A stretch of DNA of 64,000 nt, from assembly GCA_964398915.1 (NCBI GenBank), contig CAYNOR010000002.1:62001-126000 (forward strand). Reading direction: 5' to 3'. The DNA comes from Tichowtungia sp964398915. GTDB taxonomy: Bacteria > Verrucomicrobiota > Kiritimatiellia > Kiritimatiellales > Tichowtungiaceae. This document shows, piece by piece, positions 18,018-27,526 of the stretch (its first letter is position 1; each line of letters opens with the position of its first letter). A program made the translations under genes and the position numbers. The notes under the pieces were generated by a model. It saw nothing but the letters and a program-made list of their open reading frames with translations. It did not search any database and was not told the DNA's origin.

Positions 18018-18036
18018 GCTTCCAGCTGTTGGAAAA
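18018..18036. repeat. Dispersed palindrome upstream of rnhA
   Basis: gcTTCCA-GCTGT-TGGAAAA; 12 of 14 arm bases match the consensus. It lies in the 86-base gap between hslO and rnhA, with its right edge 7 bases before the rnhA ATG. Confidence 0.5.
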
Positions 18037-18043
18037 CAAAAAT

Positions 18044-18550
18044 ATGGGCGAATCAGTCGAAATTTATACGGACGGTGCGTGCAAGGGAAATCCCGGGCCG
18101 GGCGGCTATGGTGTGGTGCTCCTGTCCGGCGGACGCCGGAAGGAGCTTTCCGGCGGATTCCGTAAAACCACGAACAACCGCATGGAACTGCTGGCCTGCA
18201 TCGAAGGGCTGCGTTCTTTGAAACGTTCATGCACAGTCGAGCTGACCAGTGATTCAAGATATGTGGTAGATGCGATGACCAAGGGTTGGGCTGCGCGCTG
18301 GCGTTCCAAAGGCTGGAAACTTTCTCCATCCAGGCAGGCTAAAAACTCCGATCTATGGGCATTACTTCTCGATTTATGCAGTAAACATAAGGTCAGTTTT
18401 AAGTGGGTGGAAGGTCACAGCGGTCATCCTGAAAATGAATGTTGTGACGTACTGGCCGTGGCGGCGTCGCAATTGAAGGACCTGCCTGCCGATACGGCTT
18501 TTGAGAATCCGACGCAACCGGATGATCTTTTCAGCCATTTCATGATTTGA
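18044..18550 (+). CDS. rnhA: Ribonuclease HI
   Basis: 168 residues. It cuts RNA in RNA-DNA hybrids, removing primers and R-loops. The four catalytic acids are all present: D10 in YTDGACKGNPGPGGYG, E48 in NNRMELL, D70 in LTSDSRYVVDA, and D135 in GHPENECCD, with His125 in GHSGHPEN. The ATG at 18044 is preferred over TTG 18029. Its ribosome site overlaps the dispersed palindrome. It is followed after 31 bases by malQ. Confidence 0.95.
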   Translation: MGESVEIYTDGACKGNPGPGGYGVVLLSGGRRKELSGGFRKTTNNRMELLACIEGLRSLKRSCTVELTSDSRYVVDAMTKGWAARWRSKGWKLSPSRQAKNSDLWALLLDLCSKHKVSFKWVEGHSGHPENECCDVLAVAASQLKDLPADTAFENPTQPDDLFSHFMI

Positions 18551-18581
18551 CTCTGCGCCGGTTCTCCGTATCCTGCCGCGC

Positions 18582-20090
18582 ATGAATTTTGAACGAAAAA
18601 GCGGAATTTTACTCCACATTACCTCGCTGCCTGGGCGCTGGGGAATGGGCGAACTCGGCCCGCAGGCGCGTGCTTTCGGCGAATTCCTTGCCGCCGCCGG
18701 TCAAAAGCTCTGGCAGATTCTGCCGACCGGACCGGTCGGTTATGGTTATTCACCGTATTCATCGCTTTCGGCCCTTGCGGGAAACCACTTATTGATCAGT
18801 TTTGATGAGTTGATCGACGAAGGACTGCTTTCGCGCCGCAATCTGGTTAATTTCCCGGTGTTTGATTCACACCGGATTGATTTCCCCGCGGTCATCGAAG
18901 CGCGTGAAAAAGTTCTTTTCCGTGCAGCCGGACGGTTTAAGCCGGCCAAAGATTTCCGGATGTTCTGCGAGCAGGAACGTTACTGGCTGGATGATTACGC
19001 GCTGTTTATGGCCATCCGTGAGTCGCAGCAAAACCGCCCGTGGACTGAATGGCCGGATGGACTGCGCGATCGCGATTTCCATGCTCTGGAAAAGTCGCGG
19101 AAGAAACTGGCGAAGCGCATTCGCTGTCACGAAGTACTGCAATATCTGTTTTCCAAACATTGGAAAAAAACAGCGGAATTTTTCCAGAGCCTTAAAATTT
19201 CTATTATTGGCGACATCCCGATTTTTGTGGCAGGTGATTCGGCTGATGTGTGGGCGAATCGCGAGCTGTTTTTTCTGAATGCTGACGGATCGCCGACCGT
19301 AGTGGCGGGCGTTCCGCCGGATTATTTTTCAGCAACCGGACAGCGCTGGGGAAATCCGCTCTACGACTGGGCCGCGCACCGTGAAACAGGCTTTGCGTGG
19401 TGGACGAAGCGGTTACGCCGCATATTTGGAATGACCGACATCGTGCGCATTGATCATTTCCGCGGCTTCGAAGACTACTGGGAAATACCGGCCAGTGAGC
19501 CGACCGCGATAAAAGGCCGCTGGGTGAAGGGGCCGGGGCTTGAGCTTTTCCAGACCGTAGAGAAAAATCTCCGGCGTCTTCCAGCGTTCGGAAAGCAGTA
19601 CCGGCTGGATGAACATGTGATTGCTGAGAATCTCGGAGTCATCACGGATGATGTGGAAGCCCTGCGCGAAGCGTGCGGTTTTCCCGGTATGTGGGTGCTT
19701 CAGTTCCGTTTCGGCACGGAGGATTTACGCCGTGCGGGCTATTATCCGGAAGGGGTCGAAAAAAACTGGGTCGTTTATACGGGCACCCATGATAACGACA
19801 CGACGCAAAGCTGGTTGAGTCAGCAGAGTGAATCCGGATTGCAGTACGTCCGGAATTATTTAAAAATAGATGGTACAGTAACCTGCCGCGATCTGGCCGG
19901 TCTGGCGATGCGTTCACCCGCTAAATGGGCGATACTGCCGTTGCAAGACGTGCTGGGGCTGGACGGCACGGCCCGGATGAATATGCCGGGTACGACGCAG
20001 GGGAATTGGGGTTGGCGCTATACGGAAGATATGATAACCACGGAGACAAGTCAGTGGTTCAAGGAGGCGGTGTTTGCCGCGAAGAGATAG
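18582..20090 (+). CDS. malQ: 4-alpha-glucanotransferase (amylomaltase, GH77)
   Basis: 502 residues, usual for bacterial MalQ. It transfers alpha-1,4-glucan segments between maltooligosaccharides in the cytoplasm, used in glycogen and maltose metabolism. Recognised features: KSGILLHITSLPGRWGMGELGP at the N-terminus, IGDIPIFVAGDSADVWAN near 208, GVPPDYFSATGQRWGNPLYDW near 245, nucleophile D291 in IVRIDHFRGFEDYW, ENLGVITDDVEALRE near 350 with the acid Glu, and THDNDTTQSWL near 405. A perfect copy of the dispersed palindrome lies within the gene at 19149. Confidence 0.95.
   Translation: MNFERKSGILLHITSLPGRWGMGELGPQARAFGEFLAAAGQKLWQILPTGPVGYGYSPYSSLSALAGNHLLISFDELIDEGLLSRRNLVNFPVFDSHRIDFPAVIEAREKVLFRAAGRFKPAKDFRMFCEQERYWLDDYALFMAIRESQQNRPWTEWPDGLRDRDFHALEKSRKKLAKRIRCHEVLQYLFSKHWKKTAEFFQSLKISIIGDIPIFVAGDSADVWANRELFFLNADGSPTVVAGVPPDYFSATGQRWGNPLYDWAAHRETGFAWWTKRLRRIFGMTDIVRIDHFRGFEDYWEIPASEPTAIKGRWVKGPGLELFQTVEKNLRRLPAFGKQYRLDEHVIAENLGVITDDVEALREACGFPGMWVLQFRFGTEDLRRAGYYPEGVEKNWVVYTGTHDNDTTQSWLSQQSESGLQYVRNYLKIDGTVTCRDLAGLAMRSPAKWAILPLQDVLGLDGTARMNMPGTTQGNWGWRYTEDMITTETSQWFKEAVFAAKR
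19149..19167. repeat. Dispersed palindrome, perfect copy inside malQ
   Basis: TTTTCCA-AACAT-TGGAAAA, arms perfect over 7 bp. It is part of the malQ coding sequence (KHWKK region). Confidence 0.7.
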
Positions 20091-20133
20091 TGAATAATGC
20101 GTGACGAGTGATGCGCATAAAGGAGTTTGATTT

Positions 20134-21219
20134 ATGGATACAGCGACAGTTACAACCGTGGTGCAGCAGGTAACGGAAACAAACAGTTTCTGGGATTTTC
20201 TTCTGATGACACTGCTGATACTGACCGGGTTTCTGGCCGGACGGTTTATGAAATATTTTTGTGAACAGGCCGTTCGGAAAACCCCGCTGGGTCAGAACAG
20301 TCTGCACCGGACAGCACTGGAGCTGGCGGCGCGAACAACGACTTTTCCGGCATCGGTGGTCGGTATTTGTCTGGCATTGCGTCTGTTGGCGGTCAATAGC
20401 TCCCTGCGCGGCGATGTGACGGCGGTTCTGATTACCATCGCGGTGACGTATGTCGTTTACCAGATGGTCGAACTTTCCGGCTGGTGGGTGCGGCATGTGC
20501 GGGCAAAAACCCGTACGGCACTGGACGATATGATGGAGCCCGTGGTGCGCAAAACATTGCGTACCCTTGTTGTAATTCTTGGTCTGGTTCAAGTGGCTCA
20601 GCAATTGAGTGACAAGCCGATCACGTCGATTCTTGCCGGCCTCGGTGTCGGCGGTCTGGCTGTCGCGCTGGCCGCGCAGGATACGATTAAAAACTTTTTC
20701 GGCTCGCTGGTTATTTTTGCGGACCGGCCATTCCAGCTGGGCGATAGCGTTAACGTGGACGGTACCGATGGCACGGTGGAAGAAGTCGGTATGCGTTCGA
20801 CACGCCTGCGTACGGTCGATGGTCATTTGGTGACAATTCCTAATGGCGAACTGGCCAATAAAACGATTCGCAACATCACCCGCCGGCCTTACATTAAACG
20901 CGTCATTAACTTTGCCATTGCCTGTGATGCGACGCCGGAAGAGATGGAACGGGCGGTCGCGATTCTTAAAGAGGAACTGGGTCGTGCAAATGAAAAAATG
21001 CATCCGGACATGCCGCCGCGTGTTCATTTCAACGAATTCACTGCGGCCGCACTGAATATACAGGTGATCTATTGGTTTGCCCCGCCGAATTACTGGTCAT
21101 TCATGGAATTTGATCAGACCTTCAATCTGGCTGTACTCCGCCGGTTTACTGGCGAGGGAATCGAATTGGCTTTCCCCGGCAGAGTTCCGCGGATCAGTGA
21201 TTCAAACCGGGTTGGTTGA
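20134..21219 (+). CDS. Mechanosensitive ion channel (MscS family)
   Basis: 361 residues. About four hydrophobic segments precede the pore helix, read in ILAGLGVGGLAVALAAQDTIKNFFGSLVIFAD, the Gly/Ala-rich MscS TM3. The beta domain follows (FQLGDSVNVDGTDGTVEEVG, RLRTVDGHLVTIPNGELANK) and then an alpha-beta C-terminal domain. It releases solutes when membrane tension rises. AAAGGAG 9 bases before the ATG supports the start. Its 3' end overlaps the convergent protease gene by 26 bases. Confidence 0.92.
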   Translation: MDTATVTTVVQQVTETNSFWDFLLMTLLILTGFLAGRFMKYFCEQAVRKTPLGQNSLHRTALELAARTTTFPASVVGICLALRLLAVNSSLRGDVTAVLITIAVTYVVYQMVELSGWWVRHVRAKTRTALDDMMEPVVRKTLRTLVVILGLVQVAQQLSDKPITSILAGLGVGGLAVALAAQDTIKNFFGSLVIFADRPFQLGDSVNVDGTDGTVEEVGMRSTRLRTVDGHLVTIPNGELANKTIRNITRRPYIKRVINFAIACDATPEEMERAVAILKEELGRANEKMHPDMPPRVHFNEFTAAALNIQVIYWFAPPNYWSFMEFDQTFNLAVLRRFTGEGIELAFPGRVPRISDSNRVG

Positions 21220-23323
21220 TTCCCGTTTTGGTGAGAATGCTGGTGCCGGATTTCCCCCCGGAAAAATCCACCAGATCCGTGACGATCTTAATGGTTTCAT
21301 CGAGGATAGGGTCTTCCTTGTCAGCCTTTTTGCTGTCCAGCGGTTCGTCCTGAAGTTTATCGAGTTCCTTTTCGGCAGCGATTTCTACAACGCGGTCGGC
21401 AAGCTTCAGAGAGACTTCCGGATTATTCATCCGTTTCTGAATGCGATCGCGCTGGGCAAGAAAGGGTGTAAAGGCCGGATTCCCTGCCATGCGTGATTCA
21501 GATTTGATGCGCAATTCGGGAATAGCTGCTTTGACCGGTTCAGTCCATAGCCGGTAATAGGCACTACGCACCTGCGACCACGGTAAAGCCTTTGGTAAAA
21601 ATTCTTCGCCGATTTCAAGCGCATCATAAAGCGAAGGCAGTACGATGTCGGGCGCAACACCTTTCAGCTGTGTTGAGCCGCCCGAGATGCGGTAGAAACT
21701 GGCTGTGGTGACCTTGAGCGAGCCAAGATCCTCCGTGAGTTTGGAAAGAGGATAGACGGTTTGCACGGTGCCTTTGCCGTGCGTTTTACTGTCGCCGACA
21801 ATGACAGCGCGACTGTAATCCTGCAACGCTGCGGCGACAATTTCAGAGGCCGACGCACTGAGTCGGTTGACCAGCACCACCAGCGGGCCGCTATAAACCG
21901 TATCGGGATCTCCGTCAGGCAAAACGGACACGCCATACTGTTCGCGCACCTGCACGATGGGGCCGATGGGAATAAAAAGTCCGGCAATGTCGATGGCTTC
22001 CGTAAGCGAACCGCCGCCGTCATTGCGCAGATCAAGAATGACACCGTCAACGCGATTGGTTGAAAATTCCTTGAGGATGCGGCGAACATCGGTGGAGGCG
22101 CGGCGTGCATCGTCGTTACCTTTGCGGGAGCCTTCAAAGTCCGCATAAAATTCGGGCAGGGTGAGCACGCCGACACGATACGGTACGCCGTTGGTTTCAG
22201 TAATTTCGCGTACAGTTCCTTTGGCGGCCTGTGCCTCCAGTTTTACTTCGGCACGGATCAGATCGATGGTTTTGGTGCGTGAGCCGGTGGTATCATCAGC
22301 TGGGATGACAGTCAGAACGACCTTAGTTCCTTTTTCACCGCGAATGATGCGTACGGCTTTACTGAGCGGCCAGTAGAGAATGCTCACCGGATCTTTATCA
22401 CCTTGCGCCACGGCGATGATTTTGTCGCCCGGTATAAGCCGTCCGTCCTGTTCGGCCGGACCGCCTGCGATTAATTTTTCAATTTTGGCTGTGCCGTCTT
22501 CGCTGCGGAGCGTTGCGCCGATGCCGACGAGCGAAAGACTCATATTAATATCGAAATCCTCCACACCGCGCGGAGAGAGATAGTCGCTGTGAGGATCATA
22601 GCTATGGGTGAAAGCACTGAGATAGCGTTCAAGAATCGTTTCGCGGTCGAAGTTGTTTTCGATGAGTAACTGAAACTGTTTATAGCGCTCGCGGACGAAA
22701 TCAACCGGTTTGAGCGCCTCAATGCCTTTGGCTTCGGCGACGACATTCGTTCCGTCGGGGTTCGTCTCTTTTTTACCGGCTTCAATGGTAGCGATGCGGG
22801 CGACGTAATCATTTTTAACTTTTTTACGCCAGAGGTCATCCCATTCCGCTTCGTCAGCTGGCCACGGTGCTGTATCGCGCTTCCAGCGGTAGGTTTCGTC
22901 TTGATCAAGATCAAAGCCCTGATCGAGCAACCGGTTGGCATAGGCCACACGGTTGAGGACCCGTTCCTTGAAGCGCTCAAATACAGTATGTGCAAAGTCG
23001 GTCTTCCCGGCTTTAACCATGGCGGAAAGATTCGTGCCTTGCTGCTGGAGTTCCACGATGTCGGTGGCGAGGAAAAAGGAGTGGTCGTAATCGAGCGCAT
23101 CGATGTAAAGCATCAGGGCATTGGTAGCGATGGTGTTGTTGAACTCATCCCGATTGAGATGAATATGCGGCATACGATCCGCCACCCGTGAGGCAATTCG
23201 CTCAACGGGCAGTGAATCCTGCGGCGGCGCATTGGTTGCGGAAGTAATCGCAGAAGCATCCGGCTTCCCGCATCCGGCCAAGGCAGCAACGAGCAGCAGT
23301 AGATAGAACGGTTGTTTGCGCAT
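21194..23323 (-). CDS. prc: Tail-specific (carboxy-terminal processing) protease, lipoprotein
   Basis: 709 residues. The N-terminus is a lipoprotein signal with lipobox LAGC (residues 15-18). Like E. coli Prc, it has a long helical N-terminal domain, a PDZ domain around 235-330 (SLVGIGATLRSEDGTAKIEKLIAGGPAEQDGRLIPGD is its core, read here in pieces), and an S41 peptidase domain: DGVILDLRNDGGGSLTEAI, nucleophile Ser in LSASASEIVAAALQD, and general-base Lys in THGKGTVQTVYP. It cleaves periplasmic proteins from their C-termini, for envelope quality control. It is divergent from pgi and convergent with the MscS gene. Confidence 0.92.
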   Translation of the reverse strand: MRKQPFYLLLLVAALAGCGKPDASAITSATNAPPQDSLPVERIASRVADRMPHIHLNRDEFNNTIATNALMLYIDALDYDHSFFLATDIVELQQQGTNLSAMVKAGKTDFAHTVFERFKERVLNRVAYANRLLDQGFDLDQDETYRWKRDTAPWPADEAEWDDLWRKKVKNDYVARIATIEAGKKETNPDGTNVVAEAKGIEALKPVDFVRERYKQFQLLIENNFDRETILERYLSAFTHSYDPHSDYLSPRGVEDFDINMSLSLVGIGATLRSEDGTAKIEKLIAGGPAEQDGRLIPGDKIIAVAQGDKDPVSILYWPLSKAVRIIRGEKGTKVVLTVIPADDTTGSRTKTIDLIRAEVKLEAQAAKGTVREITETNGVPYRVGVLTLPEFYADFEGSRKGNDDARRASTDVRRILKEFSTNRVDGVILDLRNDGGGSLTEAIDIAGLFIPIGPIVQVREQYGVSVLPDGDPDTVYSGPLVVLVNRLSASASEIVAAALQDYSRAVIVGDSKTHGKGTVQTVYPLSKLTEDLGSLKVTTASFYRISGGSTQLKGVAPDIVLPSLYDALEIGEEFLPKALPWSQVRSAYYRLWTEPVKAAIPELRIKSESRMAGNPAFTPFLAQRDRIQKRMNNPEVSLKLADRVVEIAAEKELDKLQDEPLDSKKADKEDPILDETIKIVTDLVDFSGGKSGTSILTKTGINQPGLNH

Positions 23324-23448
23324 AGCGGGTCATTTGTATCATAAATGCCCACTGGAACAAGCATGTGTTATCTACTTTACCGCATTTTTGGGTTTATCCG
23401 TTTGCCTTCAGCCGTTACTCTACGGCTGGTTTTAACCGGAGAAATTCA

Positions 23449-25056
23449 ATGCTTACAAAACGTTCTGAATGGAAAACCCTTTCCAGCCATTGGGAAACAG
23501 TTAAATCAAAGCACCTGCGCGAGCTGTTTGCCGTCGATCCGCAGCGCGCGGAAGCCTTTTCGCTGACCGCCTGTAACCTGCTTCTGGATTATTCCAAGAA
23601 CCGCATCACCGCCGAAACAATGAGTCTGCTGGTCGAACTGGCCGAGGCGACGGAACTCCGGTCAAAGATTGAAGCGATGTTTACCGGCGAAAAGATCAAC
23701 CGTACCGAAGACCGTGCAGTGCTCCATACGGCCTTGCGCGCTCCGCGCGGAACGAAGGTGCTGGTGGACGGTGAGGATGTGATGCCCGGAATTCACGACG
23801 TGCTTGACCGCATGGAAGATTTTTCGAACCGCATCCGTTCCGGTGCGTGGAAGGGTTACACCGGCAAACCGATCAAAAACATCGTCAATATCGGTATCGG
23901 CGGCTCCGACCTCGGCCCCGTTATGGCCTATGAAGCACTCAAACCGTATTCTCAGCGCAACCTGAATCTCCGCTTCGTTTCCAACGTGGACGGGACACAT
24001 ATCGCCGAGGCCGTGCGCGATCTGAACGCCGATGAAACCCTGTTCATCGTGGCTTCCAAAACCTTCACGACTCAGGAAACCATGACGAATGCCGAAACGG
24101 CGAGGACGTGGTTTCTGGCCGCACTGAAGGATAAAGCCGCTGTGGCCAAACATTTTGTGGCACTTTCCACCAACGCCGCTGAAGTTTCAAAGTTCGGAAT
24201 CGATACGGCGAATATGTTCGGGTTCTGGGACTGGGTTGGCGGACGTTATTCGCTTTGCTCCGCCATCGGCCTGCCGGTTATGATTGCGATCGGTCCGGGA
24301 AACTTCCGCAAAATGCTGGCGGGTTTCCATGCGATGGATTGCCACTTCCGCACCGCGCCGTTTGAGAAAAACATGCCGGTGGTCCTCGCGCTGCTCGGCA
24401 TCTGGTACAACAACTTCTTCGATGCCGCCACGCAGGCAATTCTTCCGTACGACCAGTATATGAGCCGTTTCGCCGCCTACTTCCAACAGGGCGATATGGA
24501 GTCGAACGGGAAAACCACGACGCAGGACGGCAAGCGCGTCAAATGGCAGACCGGTCCGGTCATCTGGGGCGAGCCCGGCACCAACGGCCAGCATGCCTTT
24601 TATCAGTTGATTCATCAGGGCACCAAACTGATCCCGTGCGACTTTATCGGCTTCGCCAAATCGCAGAATCCGCTCGGCGACCACCACGCTAAACTCATGG
24701 CCAACTTCTTTGCACAGACCGAGGCTCTGGCATTCGGGAAAACCGCTGAAGAACTGAAGGCAGAGAAGACACCGGCGGAACTGATTCCTCACAAAACCTT
24801 TGAAGGCAACCGCCCGACCAACACCATCATGGCAGAAAAACTGACGCCGGAAGTGCTTGGACAGCTTATCGCTCTTTACGAACAGAAAATTTTCGTACAG
24901 GGAATGATCTGGGATGTATTCTCCTTCGACCAGTGGGGCGTACAGCTTGGCAAAGTACTCGCTTCTGCCATTCTGCCGGAGTTGCAGGGCAACTCTGAAC
25001 TCAAGCACGACAGCTCCACCAACCGACTGATCGAATACTTCCGTAAAAACAGGTAG
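23449..25056 (+). CDS. pgi: Glucose-6-phosphate isomerase
   Basis: 535 residues from the ATG at 23449, which has GGAG 7 bases upstream; the open frame extends further 5' but without family sequence. It interconverts glucose 6-phosphate and fructose 6-phosphate. Signatures: NIGIGGSDLGPVMAYEAL near 145, VASKTFTTQETMTNA near 200, the PGI motif GEPGTNGQHAFYQLIHQG near 370 including catalytic Glu and His, and the terminal Lys in DQWGVQLGK near 500. The 125-base gap to the divergent protease gene holds their promoters, which I cannot place exactly. An inexact palindrome related to the dispersed repeat overlaps the first codons. Confidence 0.96.
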   Translation: MLTKRSEWKTLSSHWETVKSKHLRELFAVDPQRAEAFSLTACNLLLDYSKNRITAETMSLLVELAEATELRSKIEAMFTGEKINRTEDRAVLHTALRAPRGTKVLVDGEDVMPGIHDVLDRMEDFSNRIRSGAWKGYTGKPIKNIVNIGIGGSDLGPVMAYEALKPYSQRNLNLRFVSNVDGTHIAEAVRDLNADETLFIVASKTFTTQETMTNAETARTWFLAALKDKAAVAKHFVALSTNAAEVSKFGIDTANMFGFWDWVGGRYSLCSAIGLPVMIAIGPGNFRKMLAGFHAMDCHFRTAPFEKNMPVVLALLGIWYNNFFDAATQAILPYDQYMSRFAAYFQQGDMESNGKTTTQDGKRVKWQTGPVIWGEPGTNGQHAFYQLIHQGTKLIPCDFIGFAKSQNPLGDHHAKLMANFFAQTEALAFGKTAEELKAEKTPAELIPHKTFEGNRPTNTIMAEKLTPEVLGQLIALYEQKIFVQGMIWDVFSFDQWGVQLGKVLASAILPELQGNSELKHDSSTNRLIEYFRKNR

Positions 25057-25162
25057 CCGAATACGTCTCCTTGTTTTTAATTCTGCTTGCGAGCCCTGTC
25101 AGCCGGATGAAGATATCCGGTAAACCGTTCTGGAACGGAACGGAATTCCCGGCCGTATTTCT

Positions 25163-25191
25163 TTGAAATACTGGTATCTAGTTTATAAAAT
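25163..25191 (+). promoter_or_regulatory. Candidate sigma-70 promoter of the exported-protein operon
   Basis: TTGAAA, 17 bases, TAAAAT (5 of 6 at each box) in an AT-rich stretch 83 bases before the ATG at 25274. Its position argues against any start upstream of that ATG. The rest of the 217-base gap after pgi holds a CCGGAT/ATCCGG hairpin near 25103 without a T-run. Confidence 0.6.
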
Positions 25192-25273
25192 ATTAAAGAA
25201 TTTCTTGAATAGATATATCCGAGAAAGTAGTTTCCTGAGAAATTTGCAAACAAGCAGGAAGCTGGATGTATCT

Positions 25274-27526
25274 ATGAACAGTGGTTTAGCTAAGAGGGCC
25301 GTATTATGCTGGCTGTCCATTGCGGTGGGTTGCTTGTTTATATTACTGACTGTTTATGGTGACGATCTACTGGTCAGCGGAGAATCTTGCAGCACCGGTT
25401 TGAGTGTTGTTGTGCATGCCCCCGGCGGGTTTACTGACCGTGTTGAGCTTTATTCTTGTTCTGATCTGATTGCCGGCGACTGGCGCATAGCGACACAAGA
25501 TCTGCGGCCTCTGGATGGCAGCCCCGCCCGGTGGCATACCGAATCAAGCGGCACTGTTTTTTTTCGTGCGGGGAATATGGATGCAGATAGCGATGGTGAC
25601 GGTCTGCCGGACGCCCGCGAACAGTTTGTTAGTAAAACCAATCCGAATGAGCCGGACAGTGACAGAGATGGCATGCCTGACGGGTGGGAAGTTTTACAGG
25701 GGCTTGATCCCCACGATATCAGGGATGCGGTCGGTGATGCTGACAATGACGGGTTCCCGAATATTATTGAATGTAAACGAAGCAGCGAACCATTTGATCT
25801 GTCAAACGTGCCCTCAGGAATTGTCGAAATCATTTCCGATGAAGGGAATTTTGCGGATCAGATAGCCACAGCAATTCATGATTCGGACGGATGCGCAATC
25901 GTCAGACTTGGTGCAGGAGTACATCGTGTCCCAGCTGGAGTTGGTGTAACATTTTGTGATGCAACGGTTATGGTTCTTGGGGACGGTAATGCAGTAATTG
26001 ATTGTGAGGCGAGCGGCCGAGCTTTTTCAATTGAACGCAGCATGCTGATTCTTTCAGGGGTGATTATTCAAGGCGGATCAGCACCTGAAGATGAAAACTT
26101 AGCGGGTGGAGGTGCTGTTTATGCAGTGGATTCAAGCGTACTTTTGCGGAATAGCGTGTTGCTGAATAATAGAGCGATCATTGGCGGATCAATTCACCTG
26201 CGGCAGTCAATAGCATGGTTATTTAATTCAACGCTGACTTGCAATACAGCAATAGAAGGATCGGAGATTTACACTGATTCTGGCAGCCGGGTTTATGCGC
26301 GAAATTCTATTCTACATGATGAAAATTCAGGGCATTCTTTTCAGGATGACGGCAGTGGTGAGTGGGATATAGCATATTCGTGTACAAAGGCTCCGTGGCT
26401 TGGCGAAGGTAATATTACCGATAATCCGGGTTTAATTCCATATTCATGGCGATTGGCATCGCCGGGTTCTCCAGTGTATGCGGCGGGTCAGAAAACAACC
26501 GCAACGCCGACGGACATCGATGGGGAATTGCGCGGGATCCTCGTTGAAATGGGCGCCGATGACTGGAACGACTCGGATCAGGATGGACTGCCGGACTGGT
26601 GGGAAATCTTGCATTTTGGCAGTCCGGCAACACCCATCGCAGGTGACACTTCGGCTGACGATGGCGATGGACGGTTCACGTATGGTGAAAAATTTCGGAT
26701 GGGATTGGATCCTTTTGCTGCCGACACGGATGGAGACAGTTTACCAGACTATGATGAAATTAACAGTATCCGGACAGATCCTCTGAAAAACGATACGGAT
26801 ATGGACGGAATTCCCGACGGTCAGGATTCGAGCCCGTTATCCGCGTTCGAGATTGAGGTCAATTATCCAGTGACTAATTCGGTTGTTGATTCTGAATTCA
26901 TAACGCTCACAGGATCTGTGAAGTATAGCGGGATTCTGAACGAGGTTTTCGTTAATCAGTTGCAGCTGGATGCAGAGGATATCGTCGCGGTTTCTTCGAA
27001 CATCAGTGCTTTCAATTCTCCAGTTACATTTTTTTCAAATGGAAAGTCATTTATCGATGTCACAGTGCGTGGAACGTTGATCTCAACTGGAGAGGAAAAA
27101 TATTCTACAGTTCGCATTCCTGTTGAAGTGGGTGCTTTCGCATCGAAGTTGATCATTACCACCCCTGTGGATCATCAAATCGCTACTTCCCGAAGTTTAC
27201 GGGTACAGGTGCTCTCGGATGGCCAAAGCATCGTGTCAGTTAATGGGGAAACTGCATCAAGGGATGGTTTTATGCATTATGCGTGGATCGTTTTGGATCC
27301 CGGCGTGAATGAAATTGTCGCCATTTCAGTTGATCCATTAGGACGGGAAATCACGAATACCGTTAGCATTACATGCAATGTGCCGGAGGGCACCGGGGTT
27401 GATCCGGTTGCTGACCGCGATCAGGATGGAGTGTTGGACGCAGAAGACCCGGAGCCGGACAATCCCTCCGTAAATTCTTCGCTAAGAATAGATTTCCCAG
27501 TTAACGGAGAAAGAGAGGTCTTGTGA
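25274..27526 (+). CDS. Exported calcium-repeat and beta-helix protein
   Basis: 750 residues from the ATG at 25274, giving a signal peptide (RAVLCWLSIAVGCLFILLTVYG). Calcium-binding thrombospondin-type-3/dockerin-like loops appear in three groups: DADSDGDGLPDARE and DSDRDGMPDGWE near residues 105-150; DSDQDGLPDWWE and DTDGDSLPDYDE around 430-500 with DTDMDGIPDGQD; and ADRDQDGVLDAEDPEPDNP near the end. Between the first two lies a parallel beta-helix-like region (HRVPAGVGVTFCDATVMVLG, GGAVYAVDSSVLLRNSVLLNNRA) like pectate-lyase/adhesin folds. A beta-sandwich region follows. It is surface-exposed or secreted by inference; role unknown. It heads an operon: its TGA overlaps the next ATG as TGATG. 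Confidence 0.75.
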   Translation: MNSGLAKRAVLCWLSIAVGCLFILLTVYGDDLLVSGESCSTGLSVVVHAPGGFTDRVELYSCSDLIAGDWRIATQDLRPLDGSPARWHTESSGTVFFRAGNMDADSDGDGLPDAREQFVSKTNPNEPDSDRDGMPDGWEVLQGLDPHDIRDAVGDADNDGFPNIIECKRSSEPFDLSNVPSGIVEIISDEGNFADQIATAIHDSDGCAIVRLGAGVHRVPAGVGVTFCDATVMVLGDGNAVIDCEASGRAFSIERSMLILSGVIIQGGSAPEDENLAGGGAVYAVDSSVLLRNSVLLNNRAIIGGSIHLRQSIAWLFNSTLTCNTAIEGSEIYTDSGSRVYARNSILHDENSGHSFQDDGSGEWDIAYSCTKAPWLGEGNITDNPGLIPYSWRLASPGSPVYAAGQKTTATPTDIDGELRGILVEMGADDWNDSDQDGLPDWWEILHFGSPATPIAGDTSADDGDGRFTYGEKFRMGLDPFAADTDGDSLPDYDEINSIRTDPLKNDTDMDGIPDGQDSSPLSAFEIEVNYPVTNSVVDSEFITLTGSVKYSGILNEVFVNQLQLDAEDIVAVSSNISAFNSPVTFFSNGKSFIDVTVRGTLISTGEEKYSTVRIPVEVGAFASKLIITTPVDHQIATSRSLRVQVLSDGQSIVSVNGETASRDGFMHYAWIVLDPGVNEIVAISVDPLGREITNTVSITCNVPEGTGVDPVADRDQDGVLDAEDPEPDNPSVNSSLRIDFPVNGEREVL

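Noticed and set aside
21194..21219. Overlapping 3' ends of the MscS and protease genes as a frameshift
   Set aside because: Both proteins end at normal family lengths; a short tail-to-tail overlap is ordinary.
25103..25140. Hairpins CCGGAT/ATCCGG and CCGTTC/GAACGG as a pgi terminator
   Set aside because: Short stems with no T-run; too weak to call.
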